Of a stretch of DNA of 57,562 nucleotides, positions 35,302 to 43,596 are shown one piece after another. Each line of letters opens with the position of its first letter. Positions within the stretch are counted from its first letter, which is position 1. The position numbers and the translations under genes are program-made. Source of the DNA: CAIQJJ01 sp964606085 (GTDB lineage Bacteria; Chloroflexota; Anaerolineae; Anaerolineales; UBA4823); assembly GCA_964606085.1 (NCBI GenBank), contig CAZSFD010000025.1, positions 1 through 57,562 on the forward strand. The letters are read 5' to 3'. The notes under the pieces were generated by a model. It was not told the DNA's origin and did no database searches. It saw nothing but the letters and a program-made list of their open reading frames with translations.

Positions 35302-36111
35302 TCAGGGGGGGGTATTACTGTTGTGATGGTGTGCTTTAAAACGGGTGGCTAAGTAAGTGACAAAGGAGATGACAATAAAGAGCAAGCCGCAGGTTGCCGG
35401 TGGAATGCTACCCACCGCGGTCATGAGATATAGAAAGGCTGCAAACAAAATTCCACTGGCATAAGGAGCAATAATCCTCGATAACCAAAATATCGCCATA
35501 AGGCCACCAAAACCCAAAATGATGAAAGCAAATTGGCGTTTAATTCCATCCCAATAACTCTGCCTTGAGCGAACGAACTCGACAAAGCGGATAATACCCC
35601 ACCCAATTAAAATGGATGTCAACGGGTCCCAACACAAACAACCCAACACACTAGGATCGGTCTTATGGGCCCTTGTCCACACACTGCCATCTTCGAGTGC
35701 GATAACATAATAGATATCACCAAAGAACCCTTCCCCAGACCATTGGGCACACGCAGCTATCTTGGTTGGTAAAGGCGGGAAAGTTCTTGGGTCTAACATG
35801 GTATCGCTATCACGATAGCAACGAAGATAATATCGCTCACCTGGGGGTGGATCAATAACATTCCACCATGAGTGCGTTTGTGATTCATAGCGATATATCT
35901 CGCCCGAAACCATTTCAATGGTAAAGTCTCTCGTATCCGAATTTGATAGAGTCAGAAAGCCAACAGGTTTCTCTGGCAAAACACCAAGATAAGTCCACTG
36001 AGCGAGCCAGCCTTGACTGGATAGATTTACATACCCATAGCTCAAAACAGAGCCAACAATGCCCAGCAAAATGGTGATCCAAAATTTCGATGTTGTGGAC
36101 ATACGCTCCAT
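35302..36111 (-). CDS. Hypothetical multi-pass membrane protein
   Basis: A 269-residue protein I do not recognise. One membrane segment lies near residues 9-27 (FWITILLGIVGSVLSYGYV), then an extracytoplasmic domain (about 35-150) with several Cys and Trp (RYYLRCYRDSDTMLDP, CLCWDPL), then three or four C-terminal segments (FAFIILGFGGLMAIFWL, CGLLFIVISFVTYLATRF). ATG 36111 has AAGGTG upstream; an ATG three codons later is possible. The DNA is clearly more AT-rich than its neighbours, suggesting recent acquisition. Transcription into the alpha-2-macroglobulin gene is possible. Confidence 0.65.
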   Translation of the reverse strand: MERMSTTSKFWITILLGIVGSVLSYGYVNLSSQGWLAQWTYLGVLPEKPVGFLTLSNSDTRDFTIEMVSGEIYRYESQTHSWWNVIDPPPGERYYLRCYRDSDTMLDPRTFPPLPTKIAACAQWSGEGFFGDIYYVIALEDGSVWTRAHKTDPSVLGCLCWDPLTSILIGWGIIRFVEFVRSRQSYWDGIKRQFAFIILGFGGLMAIFWLSRIIAPYASGILFAAFLYLMTAVGSIPPATCGLLFIVISFVTYLATRFKAHHHNSNTPP

Positions 36112-36227
36112 GATGACACCTTGCTCTCGATCCAAAAATAATGACAGCATAATCAGTATACATCGAAATATTCCCATAGCTTGACAGGCAGTTGATAAAA
36201 AACTGACATCTCTTGGCGGTAAAATTC

Positions 36228-36292
36228 GGTAGGGGCAGACGCATGGGTCTGCCCTGACTCACAAAGGACGAGCGCGTGAGTTCGCCCCTACC
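36228..36292. repeat. Intergenic palindromic element (GGTAGGGGC family)
   Basis: Outer arms GGTAGGGGC (36228-36236) and GCCCCTACC (36284-36292) enclose GGGCAGAC/GTCTGCCC and ACTCAC/GTGAGT arms: a cloverleaf-like cruciform between divergent genes. The rest of 36112-36322 holds no gene; AGGAGG of the next gene is at the end. Confidence 0.75.
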
Positions 36293-36322
36293 TACCAGCA
36301 AACCATTTTTCAGGAGGAACCG

Positions 36323-37363
36323 ATGCCCAAAGGATTATTCGTTGACCAACCCGAACACGTCACCCTGCGTGAATACGACGACGCCCCGCTGGCCGCCAAC
36401 GAGGTGCGTTTCCGCAGCGAATTTGCCGCCATCAAACACGGCACGCTCTTTCACATCTTCAGCGGCAAATCGCCCTTCGAAACCGGCTACTTCGACGGCG
36501 AATCGCGCCTATTCAAACAAAAGGAAGCGAGTAGCGGCCCCGGCGGGCTGGTCGGCCAATTTCTGGGCGATACCACCGTCGGCATCGTCACCGAGGTGGG
36601 CAGCGCCGTGGAGCAGTTCCGCGTTGGCGATCGTGTCTACGCCTACGCCCCGATCCAGGAGACTATCACCCGCCCGGTGGAACGCGTCAAGCCCCTGCCC
36701 GCTGGCCTTTCGCCCGCCGATGCCGTCTGCGTGGACCCGGCCTTCTTCGCCTATGCCATGATGCGCGACAGCCACGCCCGCCTGGGCGATGACGTGGTGC
36801 TATTCGGCCTGGGGGCGATTGGCCTGTTCCTGGTACAGATGCTCAAAATTTCCGGCTGCCTGAGCGTAATCGTGGTAGACCCCATGCCCAAACGCCGCGC
36901 CCTGGCCGAACGCTTCGGCGCAACACTGACCCTCGACCCCACCGCCGTAGATGTGGCTGTGGCCGTGCGCGAAGTTCTCGGCCGCGGCGCAGACCTGGCG
37001 ATTGAATCGAGCGGCAGCTACCGGGCATTGGCCGAGGCCATGCGGGCCGTGGGCATGTGCGGGAAAATTGCCACGCTGGGCTACTACAAAGGCAACCCCG
37101 CCGCACTCGACCTTTCCGCCGAGTGGCATCACAACCGCCTGGAGTTGATCGGCTCGATGCCGGTGTGGGGCAACCCCAGCCGCGAATATCCCCTGTGGGA
37201 TGAGGCGCGCCTGTTCTGCACGGTGGAGGCGCTCTTCGCCAAAGGGGCGATCACTTCGGAAGGCATCACAGACCCGATCGTCTCGTTGGGCGATGTCGCC
37301 GAGGCGTTCTTATCCATTTATCACCACCCTGACGAGGCGATCAAGTTGTCGGTAGCGTTCTAA
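36323..37363 (+). CDS. Medium-chain dehydrogenase/reductase without zinc ligands
   Basis: A 346-residue MDR-superfamily oxidoreductase. The GroES-like N-domain spans about 10-140, and the Rossmann domain contains VVLFGLGAIGLFLVQMLKIS (about 155-175) for NAD(P). The position that usually carries the catalytic zinc Cys reads IKHGTLFH, and the structural four-Cys lobe is absent. It is therefore a zinc-independent MDR or has an altered metal site. The C-terminal part (MPVWGNPSREYPLW) is like bi-domain sugar-associated dehydrogenases. AGGAGG lies 7 bases upstream. It is monocistronic and ends at a strong terminator. Confidence 0.8.
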   Translation: MPKGLFVDQPEHVTLREYDDAPLAANEVRFRSEFAAIKHGTLFHIFSGKSPFETGYFDGESRLFKQKEASSGPGGLVGQFLGDTTVGIVTEVGSAVEQFRVGDRVYAYAPIQETITRPVERVKPLPAGLSPADAVCVDPAFFAYAMMRDSHARLGDDVVLFGLGAIGLFLVQMLKISGCLSVIVVDPMPKRRALAERFGATLTLDPTAVDVAVAVREVLGRGADLAIESSGSYRALAEAMRAVGMCGKIATLGYYKGNPAALDLSAEWHHNRLELIGSMPVWGNPSREYPLWDEARLFCTVEALFAKGAITSEGITDPIVSLGDVAEAFLSIYHHPDEAIKLSVAF

Positions 37364-37372
37364 TCATCCATC

Positions 37373-37435
37373 TGTAGGGCAAGTTGCCGAACTTGCCCTT
37401 TACCAAAACGGGCAAACTCGGCAGTTTGCCCTACA
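37373..37435. repeat. Intergenic palindromic element (TGTAGGGCAA family)
   Basis: TGTAGGGCAA (37373-37382) pairs with TTGCCCTACA (37426-37435), with inner GGGCAAGT/ACTTGCCC-type pairs. A related, more diverged copy is at about 43592-43651. Confidence 0.75.
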
Positions 37436-37439
37436 AAAG

Positions 37440-37472
37440 CAAACACCCCTGGCGCTTTACCAGGGGTGTTTG
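37440..37472. terminator. Terminator between convergent MDR and degV genes
   Basis: CAAACACCCCTGG (37440-37452) pairs with CCAGGGGTGTTTG (37460-37472), loop of seven bases. Flanking TGTGTGT on plus and TTTTG on minus are modest tails. Confidence 0.75.
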
Positions 37473-37485
37473 TGTGTCAAAACCA

Positions 37486-38325
37486 TCACGCCGCAAAAAA
37501 TCCCACTGCCAATATCCCCGGCCCACCGTGGGTGACGATGGCGGGCGGCAGGTTGAAGATCGGCACATCGGGCAGCCCCAGAGCCAGGCCCAGATCATCG
37601 GCCAGTTCTTGCGCCTGCTCTGGCACGCCGGCGTGCATGATGGTCAGGTAGCCATCATGACTTTGCGGGTATTGCTGTGTCACCAGCACTTTCAGGTGGG
37701 CCAGCGCCTTGCGCATGGTGCGCTCGCGCTCGAACGGCTCCACGCGGCCATCTTTGAGCGTCAGCAGCGGCTTGATTTGCAGCATATTGCCCAGCAGCGC
37801 CGACGCCCCGCCGATGCGCCCGCCCTTCGCCAGGTATTCGAGCGTGGCTACCAAAAAATACAGCTTGCAACGTGGCGATAAGATGCGTAGGCGCTGCTCA
37901 ATGACATCGGCGCTTTCACCAGCCTCCGCCCATTCGGCAGCCAGGCGCACCAACACACCCAATGGCGCGGCAATCAGGCGCGTATCTATCACGCGAATAT
38001 CAGCGCCAGGAAATTCCTGCGCCGCCACCTTCGCGGCCCGCACCGTGCCGCTGACCTCGGTCGAGGGGTGAATGCACAAGATCGGTTCACCCAATGGCAC
38101 CAATTGGGCGAAAACATCCACAAACAACTGTGGCGGCGGAGCGGCGGTTTTGGGCAGTTCACGCGCTGCCTGTAACTTGCGCATGAACAGGGCAATGTCC
38201 ATGTCTATGCCCTCGGCATACGTCTCCTGGCCGAAATGGATGTATTGCGGAATGACGGGAATCTGGTAGCGGGCGACAATTTCGGGGGATAGGACGGCGG
38301 TTGTGTCAGCGACGATTTTTACCAT
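37486..38325 (-). CDS. DegV family protein (fatty-acid-binding, FakB-like)
   Basis: A 279-residue two-domain DegV/EDD-fold protein. VKIVADTTAVLSPEIVARYQ is the standard opening, LCIHPSTEVSGTVRAAKVAA contains the Ser-rich lipid headgroup pocket (usual T-S-S motif replaced by PSTEVSGT), and RGGRIGG-like KGGRIGGASALLGNMLQIKP is the second conserved block. DegV proteins hold a fatty acid for phosphorylation by FakA; no fakA is in the window. Start ATG 38325 has AAAGG upstream and follows the M1 peptidase gene by 10 bases. Confidence 0.9.
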   Translation of the reverse strand: MVKIVADTTAVLSPEIVARYQIPVIPQYIHFGQETYAEGIDMDIALFMRKLQAARELPKTAAPPPQLFVDVFAQLVPLGEPILCIHPSTEVSGTVRAAKVAAQEFPGADIRVIDTRLIAAPLGVLVRLAAEWAEAGESADVIEQRLRILSPRCKLYFLVATLEYLAKGGRIGGASALLGNMLQIKPLLTLKDGRVEPFERERTMRKALAHLKVLVTQQYPQSHDGYLTIMHAGVPEQAQELADDLGLALGLPDVPIFNLPPAIVTHGGPGILAVGFFAA

Positions 38326-38335
38326 GCGGTACCTT

Positions 38336-39832
38336 TCAAGGGCCAAAGTAGGCTTGCTGCAAATCGTGAATGTCAACGTCAGTGCGTTCCGCCAGGATGG
38401 TGAAGAAATCATCGGCATGGGCAACTTGCTGTGACATGCGGGTGGCGTAATCGTTCAAGAAAGCGAAGAAGGCTTCATCACCGATCTGGCGGCGTAGCTC
38501 ATGCAAAAACAAGGCTCCGCGTAAGTATACAGCATTCCGATAAGGCACGAAACCGGGGTAATCGTAAATCGAAAGCCCGATCAGCCCCTCGGGCTGGTAA
38601 AAATCCACCCGCCGCGCCCACCAGGCCGGCAACGCAGCGGGGTAGACGCGTTCGTAATACAACACCTCGCTGTACATGCTCAAGGCCTCGTCCAGCCACG
38701 GTTCCTGGCCCTGGTCGTTGCCGATCAGGGCATACCACCACTGATGGGCAGTTTCGTGGACGGCAATGGCGGTCAGATAGTCGTCGGGCCGTCCGGCGTA
38801 GGTGTTGTAGAAGCCATTGCTCAGAAAGAACAGGCCGTCATATTCCATGCCATCCAGAAAATCGGCCTGTACCACGCTCAATTGCTCATGCGGATAGGGG
38901 GCAAATAGCTCAGAAAAAAGCTCCACCGCCCGTACCGTGTCGCTGATCACCTGCGGGGCCATGTGAGCGACGAACGACGAGCCGTAGTGCGTCACCGTGA
39001 CGGTGCGACCATCAGGCAATGTGGCGACGCCGCTGGCAATTTCGTATTGGGCACTGGCCGAAAGGGTAAAGCTGCGTGCCGCCTGCATCTCGTAATGTGT
39101 GCCATCAGCCATCGGCAGTGCCGGAGCACTGGCCGCCAGCACCAACCCCGGCGGCGGATCGATCAGCGTCATATCCACCACGAAATCGGCGCTCTCGCTG
39201 ACATCATGCTCACCGAAATAACCTGGAGCGTTGACCAGCCAGCCGCCTTGATAGGGCGGGATGGATGCGTACCAATCCACCAGATTGGTTTGGCGCTCGG
39301 TATAGCCAAATGGCACGGGGCGGTCGGCGTCGGTAGGGATGGGTGGGATGGCGAGGGTGTAGGCCAGCGAGAGGGAAATCGTCTCACCGGGGGCGAGCGG
39401 CTGCGGCAGGGGCAGGATCATGCGCTGCACGTCCCAGGCATACGAGGCAGGTGTACCATCGCCCCACGCCAGCGAAGTCAGCGTAAACGCCCCCGGCCAG
39501 CGGATCGGTTCGACAACCAGCACCAATTCGGTCAGCGGCACATCGGCGCGGTTGGTGTAGGTGATCTGTTCCTGCACGGTCAAAGCATGGGCGGTGTAAT
39601 CGAAGGCTGCGGCGAGGTGGTAGCGTGTGCGCTGGTTGGGCGGCGGAGTGGCTGTGGCCGTGGGTGAGGGGAGGAGTGTTGATGTGGGGGAGGGGGAAGG
39701 GGATGCCGTAGGGACGGCTGTGGCCGTGGAAGGTTGGGTGGGGGTAAGATGCGGTGGTGTGGGAGTGGGCGATGGGGGTGTCTGGCAAGCGGCCAGGCAT
39801 AGGAGCATCAAAAGGAACAAGAAACGTTGCAT
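38336..39832 (-). CDS. M1-family zinc metallopeptidase lipoprotein
   Basis: A 498-residue secreted lipoprotein. A signal peptide with lipobox LAAC (Cys near 16) is followed by a Pro/Thr/Ser-rich linker (about 18-65), an aminopeptidase-N-like N-terminal beta domain, then the gluzincin site H359-E360-x-x-H363 with E382 (VHETAHQWWY, WLDEALSMYSE). It lacks the long C-terminal helical domain of PepN. It is probably an extracellular peptidase anchored to the membrane. ATG 39832 has GGAG upstream; the longer frame reads into the palindromic repeats. It is followed by degV. Confidence 0.88.
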   Translation of the reverse strand: MQRFLFLLMLLCLAACQTPPSPTPTPPHLTPTQPSTATAVPTASPSPSPTSTLLPSPTATATPPPNQRTRYHLAAAFDYTAHALTVQEQITYTNRADVPLTELVLVVEPIRWPGAFTLTSLAWGDGTPASYAWDVQRMILPLPQPLAPGETISLSLAYTLAIPPIPTDADRPVPFGYTERQTNLVDWYASIPPYQGGWLVNAPGYFGEHDVSESADFVVDMTLIDPPPGLVLAASAPALPMADGTHYEMQAARSFTLSASAQYEIASGVATLPDGRTVTVTHYGSSFVAHMAPQVISDTVRAVELFSELFAPYPHEQLSVVQADFLDGMEYDGLFFLSNGFYNTYAGRPDDYLTAIAVHETAHQWWYALIGNDQGQEPWLDEALSMYSEVLYYERVYPAALPAWWARRVDFYQPEGLIGLSIYDYPGFVPYRNAVYLRGALFLHELRRQIGDEAFFAFLNDYATRMSQQVAHADDFFTILAERTDVDIHDLQQAYFGP

Positions 39833-39867
39833 GGAGCGATTCTCCGGTGAATATCCGTAATTTATTT

Positions 39868-40042
39868 GGGTGCGTTTCATTTGAGTTGGGGCTGTCATTC
39901 CGAGCCGTTCTTTGGCGAGGAATCCCTGGGACATTTGCTGATTTGTGCCGAAGCAGGTAAGAAAAGGTGTGCGTTAGCGGGATTCCTCGTCGCAAAGAAC
40001 GCTCCTCGGAATGACACAGCGAATTCTCAACTGAAATGAAAC
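39868..40042. repeat. 175-bp palindromic element, copy 1
   Basis: The left arm (TCATTCCGAGC...CTTTGGCGAGGAATCCC) and the right arm (GGGATTCCTCG...AAAGAACGCTCCTCGGAATGA) are imperfect inverted repeats of about 38 bases around a central region of about 50. Outer ends pair as CATTTGAGTTG/CAACTGAAATG. Tandem with copy 2 at 40043. Six-frame reading of such elements gives the CHSEERSLRRG-type peptide that pollutes many databases. Confidence 0.85.
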
Positions 40043-40218
40043 GGGTGCATTTCATTTGAGTTGGGTCTGTCATTCCGAGCCGCTCTTTGGCGAGGAATCC
40101 CTGGAACATTTGCCGATTTGTGCCGAATCAGGTAAGAAAAGGGATGCGTTATAGGGATTCCTCGTCGCAAAGAACGCTCCTCGGAATGACACAGCGAACT
40201 CTCAACTGAAATGAAACG
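40043..40218. repeat. 175-bp palindromic element, copy 2
   Basis: Nearly identical to copy 1, offset by exactly 175 bases, with scattered substitutions and small indels (for example GCCGTTC to GCCGCTC, GGGACATTTG to GGAACATTTG). Its right end is the exact point where the S41 peptidase reading frame loses similarity to its family. Confidence 0.85.
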
Positions 40219-40579
40219 CTCCCGAATGATTATCCCCCAGCCGAACGATCGTCTCTTCCATAAGGTCATAGAACGCTTCATCGCTCAAGCCCGCCTCAAT
40301 TTTGCCGCGCACCTCGGTATGAACCGCATCCCAATCCAACCCGTTGAAGTCGGGGTACAGGTAATCCTGGTTGACAGTCGCCCATACTTGCTCAAACACT
40401 TCCAATTGCCTGGACGTCGAAAGAGCAGTCGGCGTGGGGGTTGGAATCCGCCCAGCTTTGGCAACAAGGCCCAAGCAACAACATATAAAAATGAAACCCA
40501 TCAAAGGGCTGAATAGAAGCCTTGCCCATAGACGATTTGGTTTTTGGTTCGAACCAGAATTAAAGGCTGTATCGGTCAT
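40202..40579 (-). pseudogene. Truncated S41-family (CtpA/tail-specific) peptidase, N-terminal part only
   Basis: The frame encodes 125 residues: a membrane/signal segment (LLFSPLMGFIFICCCLGLVA), a short Thr/Pro linker, then the S41 N-terminal helical domain (FEQVWATVNQDYLYPDFNGL, DWDAVHTEVRGKI, ETIVRLGDNHSG). In intact S41 enzymes this LGDxHS is followed by the PDZ and Ser/Lys protease domains. Here the coding sequence instead runs into the palindromic element, ending AFHFS. The remaining enzyme is absent downstream. Its ATG overlaps the TumE-like gene stop (ATGA), so it was once the third gene of that operon. Confidence 0.75.
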
Positions 40580-40968
40580 TTGACCCCAATCATCGTTTCG
40601 ATTTCGGTCAGAACCACGGCCAAATCAGGTGCGTTGGCCGCAATCACGTCATTTCCCCCAATATGTTTGTGATGCGGCGCGGTAGGCAAATTGGGAAAAT
40701 GATCCGTGTCATCATAACGGAATACCATCGTTCCGTCAGCGCGCATGTAATGATACGTGTAACTGACGCGTTGGACACTCGGCTCGGTGGTAACCAATTC
40801 TCTGAAGTGGAGTTGTGAACCATCTTTGAAGCGCACATCTCCGCGTACAAACCCTTCGGTAGATGTACGTTTCTCGCTGCGCACATCCTGAATTTCGACA
40901 ACGCGCGAAAGGTTCAACGTGTCATGGATGCGCTGAAAGTAACCTGCAATTCCCCCTGGCATTTTCAT
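40576..40968 (-). CDS. TumE-like (DUF6516) toxin
   Basis: A 130-residue protein. The family pattern is visible in VRGDVRFKDGSQLHFRELVT and RVSYTYHYMRADGTMVFRYD, followed by HFPNLPTAPHHKHIG near residue 95, as in DUF6516/TumE proteins that occur as the toxin of a two-gene toxin-antitoxin locus. The likely activity is RNA cleavage, which is not certain for the family. It overlaps the upstream antitoxin-like gene by four bases (ATGA). The local DNA is AT-richer than the surroundings. Confidence 0.75.
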   Translation of the reverse strand: MKMPGGIAGYFQRIHDTLNLSRVVEIQDVRSEKRTSTEGFVRGDVRFKDGSQLHFRELVTTEPSVQRVSYTYHYMRADGTMVFRYDDTDHFPNLPTAPHHKHIGGNDVIAANAPDLAVVLTEIETMIGVK

Positions 40969-41255
40969 TTCACACGCGCTTGTTTCAAGGTGATCTTTTT
41001 TTCTTCGAGCAGCGCCAACATCTTCGTCTCACCTTGCCATTCAATAAAATCCAACGTCTCGCCCAGATCATCAGGCGTGAAACGACGCAAAAACTCAGAT
41101 GTATTCATGCCATATTGTTTCTCAAAGGCTGCAAGGCGAGTCTGAGTCAATTGGATGCCATGTTCGAGTTCATCCAGTTGACTTTGGATGGCATTTTTGA
41201 GCAATGGCTTGAGTTTCTTGGCATCTGGTGTCTGTATGGTGATTTGCTGTAACAT
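40965..41255 (-). CDS. TumA-like antitoxin
   Basis: A 96-residue, mostly helical and charged protein (LKPLLKNAIQSQLDELEHGI, RLAAFEKQYGMNTSEFLRRF). It lies directly before the TumE-like toxin gene with a four-base overlap and has AAGGAG eight bases from ATG 41255. Position, size and helix content match the antitoxin partner of DUF6516 toxins; a DNA-binding motif is not obvious to me. Confidence 0.7.
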   Translation of the reverse strand: MLQQITIQTPDAKKLKPLLKNAIQSQLDELEHGIQLTQTRLAAFEKQYGMNTSEFLRRFTPDDLGETLDFIEWQGETKMLALLEEKKITLKQARVK

Positions 41256-41293
41256 GGTAAGCTCCTTGCCCGTGAAAAGCTCCTGGCAAACAA

Positions 41294-41299
41294 ATTATA
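41294..41299 (-). promoter_or_regulatory. -10 box of the TumA/TumE operon
   Basis: Minus-strand TATAAT 39 bases before ATG 41255; no clear -35. Confidence 0.5.
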
Positions 41300-41362
41300 C
41301 AGCAGGGTTACACATTACCATTGGAAATACCTCAGCATCCTCGCCTCCCGCCCCACCCTGGG

Positions 41363-41368
41363 TATAAT
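41363..41368 (+). promoter_or_regulatory. -10 box of the SDR/URO-D/GH13 genes
   Basis: TATAAT preceded by TGGG, about 51 bases before ATG 41420; divergent from the TumA promoter. No consensus -35. Confidence 0.5.
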
Positions 41369-41419
41369 AGCCTCAATCAGCGTGCAAACCCATTCGCAGC
41401 ATCGCAGGAGGAGGCCATC

Positions 41420-42388
41420 ATGCGCATCGTCATCATCGGCGGAACCGGACACATCGGCACATATCTCGTGCCACGGCTGGTGGAGGCCGGGCATGAGGTG
41501 ATCAACGTCAGCCGCGGCCAGCGCCAACCCTACCAGGTGAATGCCGCCTGGAATTTGGTGGACTTTGTCCCGCTGGATCGCGCCGCCCTTGAAGCCGAGG
41601 GAACCTTCGGGGCGTGCATCGCCGAACTGGACCCCGAAGTGGTGATTGACCTGATCTGCTTCCGGTTAGAGAGCGCCCAGCAATTGGTGGAAGGGCTGCG
41701 CCAGGCCGGGCGGGTGCGCCACCTGCTGCACTGCGGCACGATCTGGGTGCATGGGCACAGCACCGTCGTCCCGGCCACCGAAGACCTGCCGCGCCGCCCG
41801 TTTGGCGAATACGGCCAGCAAAAAGCCGCCATCGAAGATTATCTGCTCCACGAAGCGCGCGTCAACGGCTTCCCCGCCACTACGCTGCACGCGGGGCATA
41901 TCGTCGGGCCGGGGTGGCCGCCGGTGAACCCGCAGGGCAACTTCAACCCCGAAGTATTCACCCGCCTGGCCCTCGGCCACGAGATCACCCTGCCCAACCT
42001 GGGCCTCGAAACCGTCCACCACGTCCACGCCGATGACGTGGCGCAGGCCTTCGAGCAGGCCATCACCCACTGGCGCGCCAGCGTGGGCGAGAGCTACCAC
42101 ATCGTCTCACCCGCCGCGCTGACCCTGCGCGGCTACGCCGAGATCGCCGCCGGCTGGTTCGGGCGCGAAGCCAAGATCAAATTCCTGCCGTGGAAGCAAT
42201 TCAAAGAAACCGTCACCCCCGAAGACGCCGCCGCCACCTACGATCACATCGCCCACAGCCCCAACGCCAGCATCGCCAAAGCGCAAAAACAGATCGAATA
42301 CCAGCCGCGCTACACTTCCGTCCAGGCCGTGCGCGAAGCGGTGCGCTGGCTGATCGGGCAAAATATCGTTCAGGTTGAACGGCAATAA
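41420..42388 (+). CDS. NAD-dependent epimerase/dehydratase (SDR)
   Basis: A 322-residue extended SDR. The N-terminal MRIVIIGGTGHIGTYLVPRL contains the GxxGxxG dinucleotide loop. The usual YxxxK is present as EYGQQKAAIEDYLL near residue 138, and the later part AYHIVSPAALTLRGYAEIAA (read ESYHIVSPAALTLRGY) resembles sugar-epimerase-like proteins. ATG 41420 follows AGGAGGAGGCC. Its neighbours (URO-D family protein and a GH13 enzyme) suggest sugar metabolism. Specific substrate unknown. Confidence 0.83.
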   Translation: MRIVIIGGTGHIGTYLVPRLVEAGHEVINVSRGQRQPYQVNAAWNLVDFVPLDRAALEAEGTFGACIAELDPEVVIDLICFRLESAQQLVEGLRQAGRVRHLLHCGTIWVHGHSTVVPATEDLPRRPFGEYGQQKAAIEDYLLHEARVNGFPATTLHAGHIVGPGWPPVNPQGNFNPEVFTRLALGHEITLPNLGLETVHHVHADDVAQAFEQAITHWRASVGESYHIVSPAALTLRGYAEIAAGWFGREAKIKFLPWKQFKETVTPEDAAATYDHIAHSPNASIAKAQKQIEYQPRYTSVQAVREAVRWLIGQNIVQVERQ

Positions 42389-42414
42389 GTTATGTCCATG
42401 ACACCACCATGAAC

Positions 42415-42476
42415 CACGAATAACACGAATTTGCACGAATGATGATTTTTATTCGTGAAAATTCGTGTTATTCGTG
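42415..42476. repeat. AT-rich intergenic palindrome (ACGAATAACACGAAT type)
   Basis: CACGAATAACACGAAT at the left pairs with ATTCGTGTTATTCGTG at the right (16 bases, perfect), with additional ACGAAT/ATTCGT pairs inside. It relates to the degraded copy at 61-112. Confidence 0.8.
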
Positions 42477-42507
42477 ATTTGAACACTTCCTCTGGAGAGT
42501 TCCGTCT

Positions 42508-43596
42508 ATGACTATTACCCCTTTTGAAAAACCGATCACCCCCAATTGGGAGGGCCTGTTGCAGTGCATCACCCGCCAGGGCCAGCCCGCCCGCGTTCAC
42601 AACATCGAACTCTACCTCGATGGCGAAGTCAAAGATGCCGTATGCGCCCGCTTCGGCATCGCTGACCACCTCGACGCCAATGACCCGTGGTACGCCCAAA
42701 AACGCGAGATCGCCATCCAGCGCTTCCTCGGCTACGATTACGTCGTCGCCGGGCCAGAAGGGTTGGAGATGCCCATCCACCACGTCGTCGCCGAAGATAC
42801 CGCCGAAATGCAGCGCAGCGGCGGGCGGTCGTTTGTTGACCAGCACACCGGGCCGATCACCTCGTGGCAGGAGTTCGAGGCCTACCCCTGGCCCGATGTC
42901 GCCAAAGCCACCACGCGTGCCCTCGAATGGTACGAGCAAAACCTGCCTGACGATATGTGCCTGATTGGCGGACTCACCGGCCATTTCGCCGAAAATCTCT
43001 CCTGGCTGATGGGCTACGAAACCCTGTGCTACAAACTCTACGACGAACCCGACCTGGTGCAGGCCATCTACGAGCGCAGCCTGGCCATGGATAGCGCCGT
43101 CACCCGCCTGCTGACGCAGTTCTCACGCGTCAAGGTCGTGTGGGGTTCCGATGATATGGGCTACCGCTCAGGAACGCTGATCAGCCCCAAGGCCATGCGC
43201 CAATATGTGCTGCCCGGCCACAAAGCCCTGGCGCAGATCGCCCACGAGGCCGGCTGCGCCTATATTTTGCACTCCTGCGGCAAACTCGATACGATTATGA
43301 AAGACCTGATCGAAGACGTGCAAATTGACGGCAAGCACTCCTACGAAGACGTGATCACCCCGCCCGAAGAAGCCAAACGGCTGTGGGGCGATCACATCTC
43401 GATCCTGGGCGGCCTCGATATGGACTTCATCTGCCGCTCCGACGAAGCCGCTATTCGCCAGCGCACGCGCGCCATCCTCGCTGCCTGCCAGCCCGGCGGC
43501 GGCTACTGCCTCGGCACCGGCAACACCGTGGCCAACTACATCCCCCTCGACCACTACCTCGCCATGCTCGACGAAGGCCGCCGTTGGGCCGCGTAG
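42508..43596 (+). CDS. Uroporphyrinogen decarboxylase (URO-D/MtaA) family protein
   Basis: A 362-residue TIM-barrel protein of the same superfamily as 4015-5271, but clearly different in sequence. GPITSWQEFEAYPWPDVAKA and GSDDMGYRSGTLISPKAMRQ are typical of this methyltransferase-like branch. YILHSCGKLDTIMKDLIEDV carries the H-x-C metal motif, and CLGTGNTVANYIPLDHYLAM is the closing motif. Not true HemE. The context (SDR upstream, GH13 downstream, both plus) suggests a role in sugar or methylated-compound catabolism. GGAGAG precedes ATG 42508. Confidence 0.8.
   Translation: MTITPFEKPITPNWEGLLQCITRQGQPARVHNIELYLDGEVKDAVCARFGIADHLDANDPWYAQKREIAIQRFLGYDYVVAGPEGLEMPIHHVVAEDTAEMQRSGGRSFVDQHTGPITSWQEFEAYPWPDVAKATTRALEWYEQNLPDDMCLIGGLTGHFAENLSWLMGYETLCYKLYDEPDLVQAIYERSLAMDSAVTRLLTQFSRVKVVWGSDDMGYRSGTLISPKAMRQYVLPGHKALAQIAHEAGCAYILHSCGKLDTIMKDLIEDVQIDGKHSYEDVITPPEEAKRLWGDHISILGGLDMDFICRSDEAAIRQRTRAILAACQPGGGYCLGTGNTVANYIPLDHYLAMLDEGRRWAA

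Noticed and set aside
40027..40281. 84-residue frame containing CHSEERSLRRGIP
   Set aside because: Translation of the palindromic element, a known type of spurious ORF.
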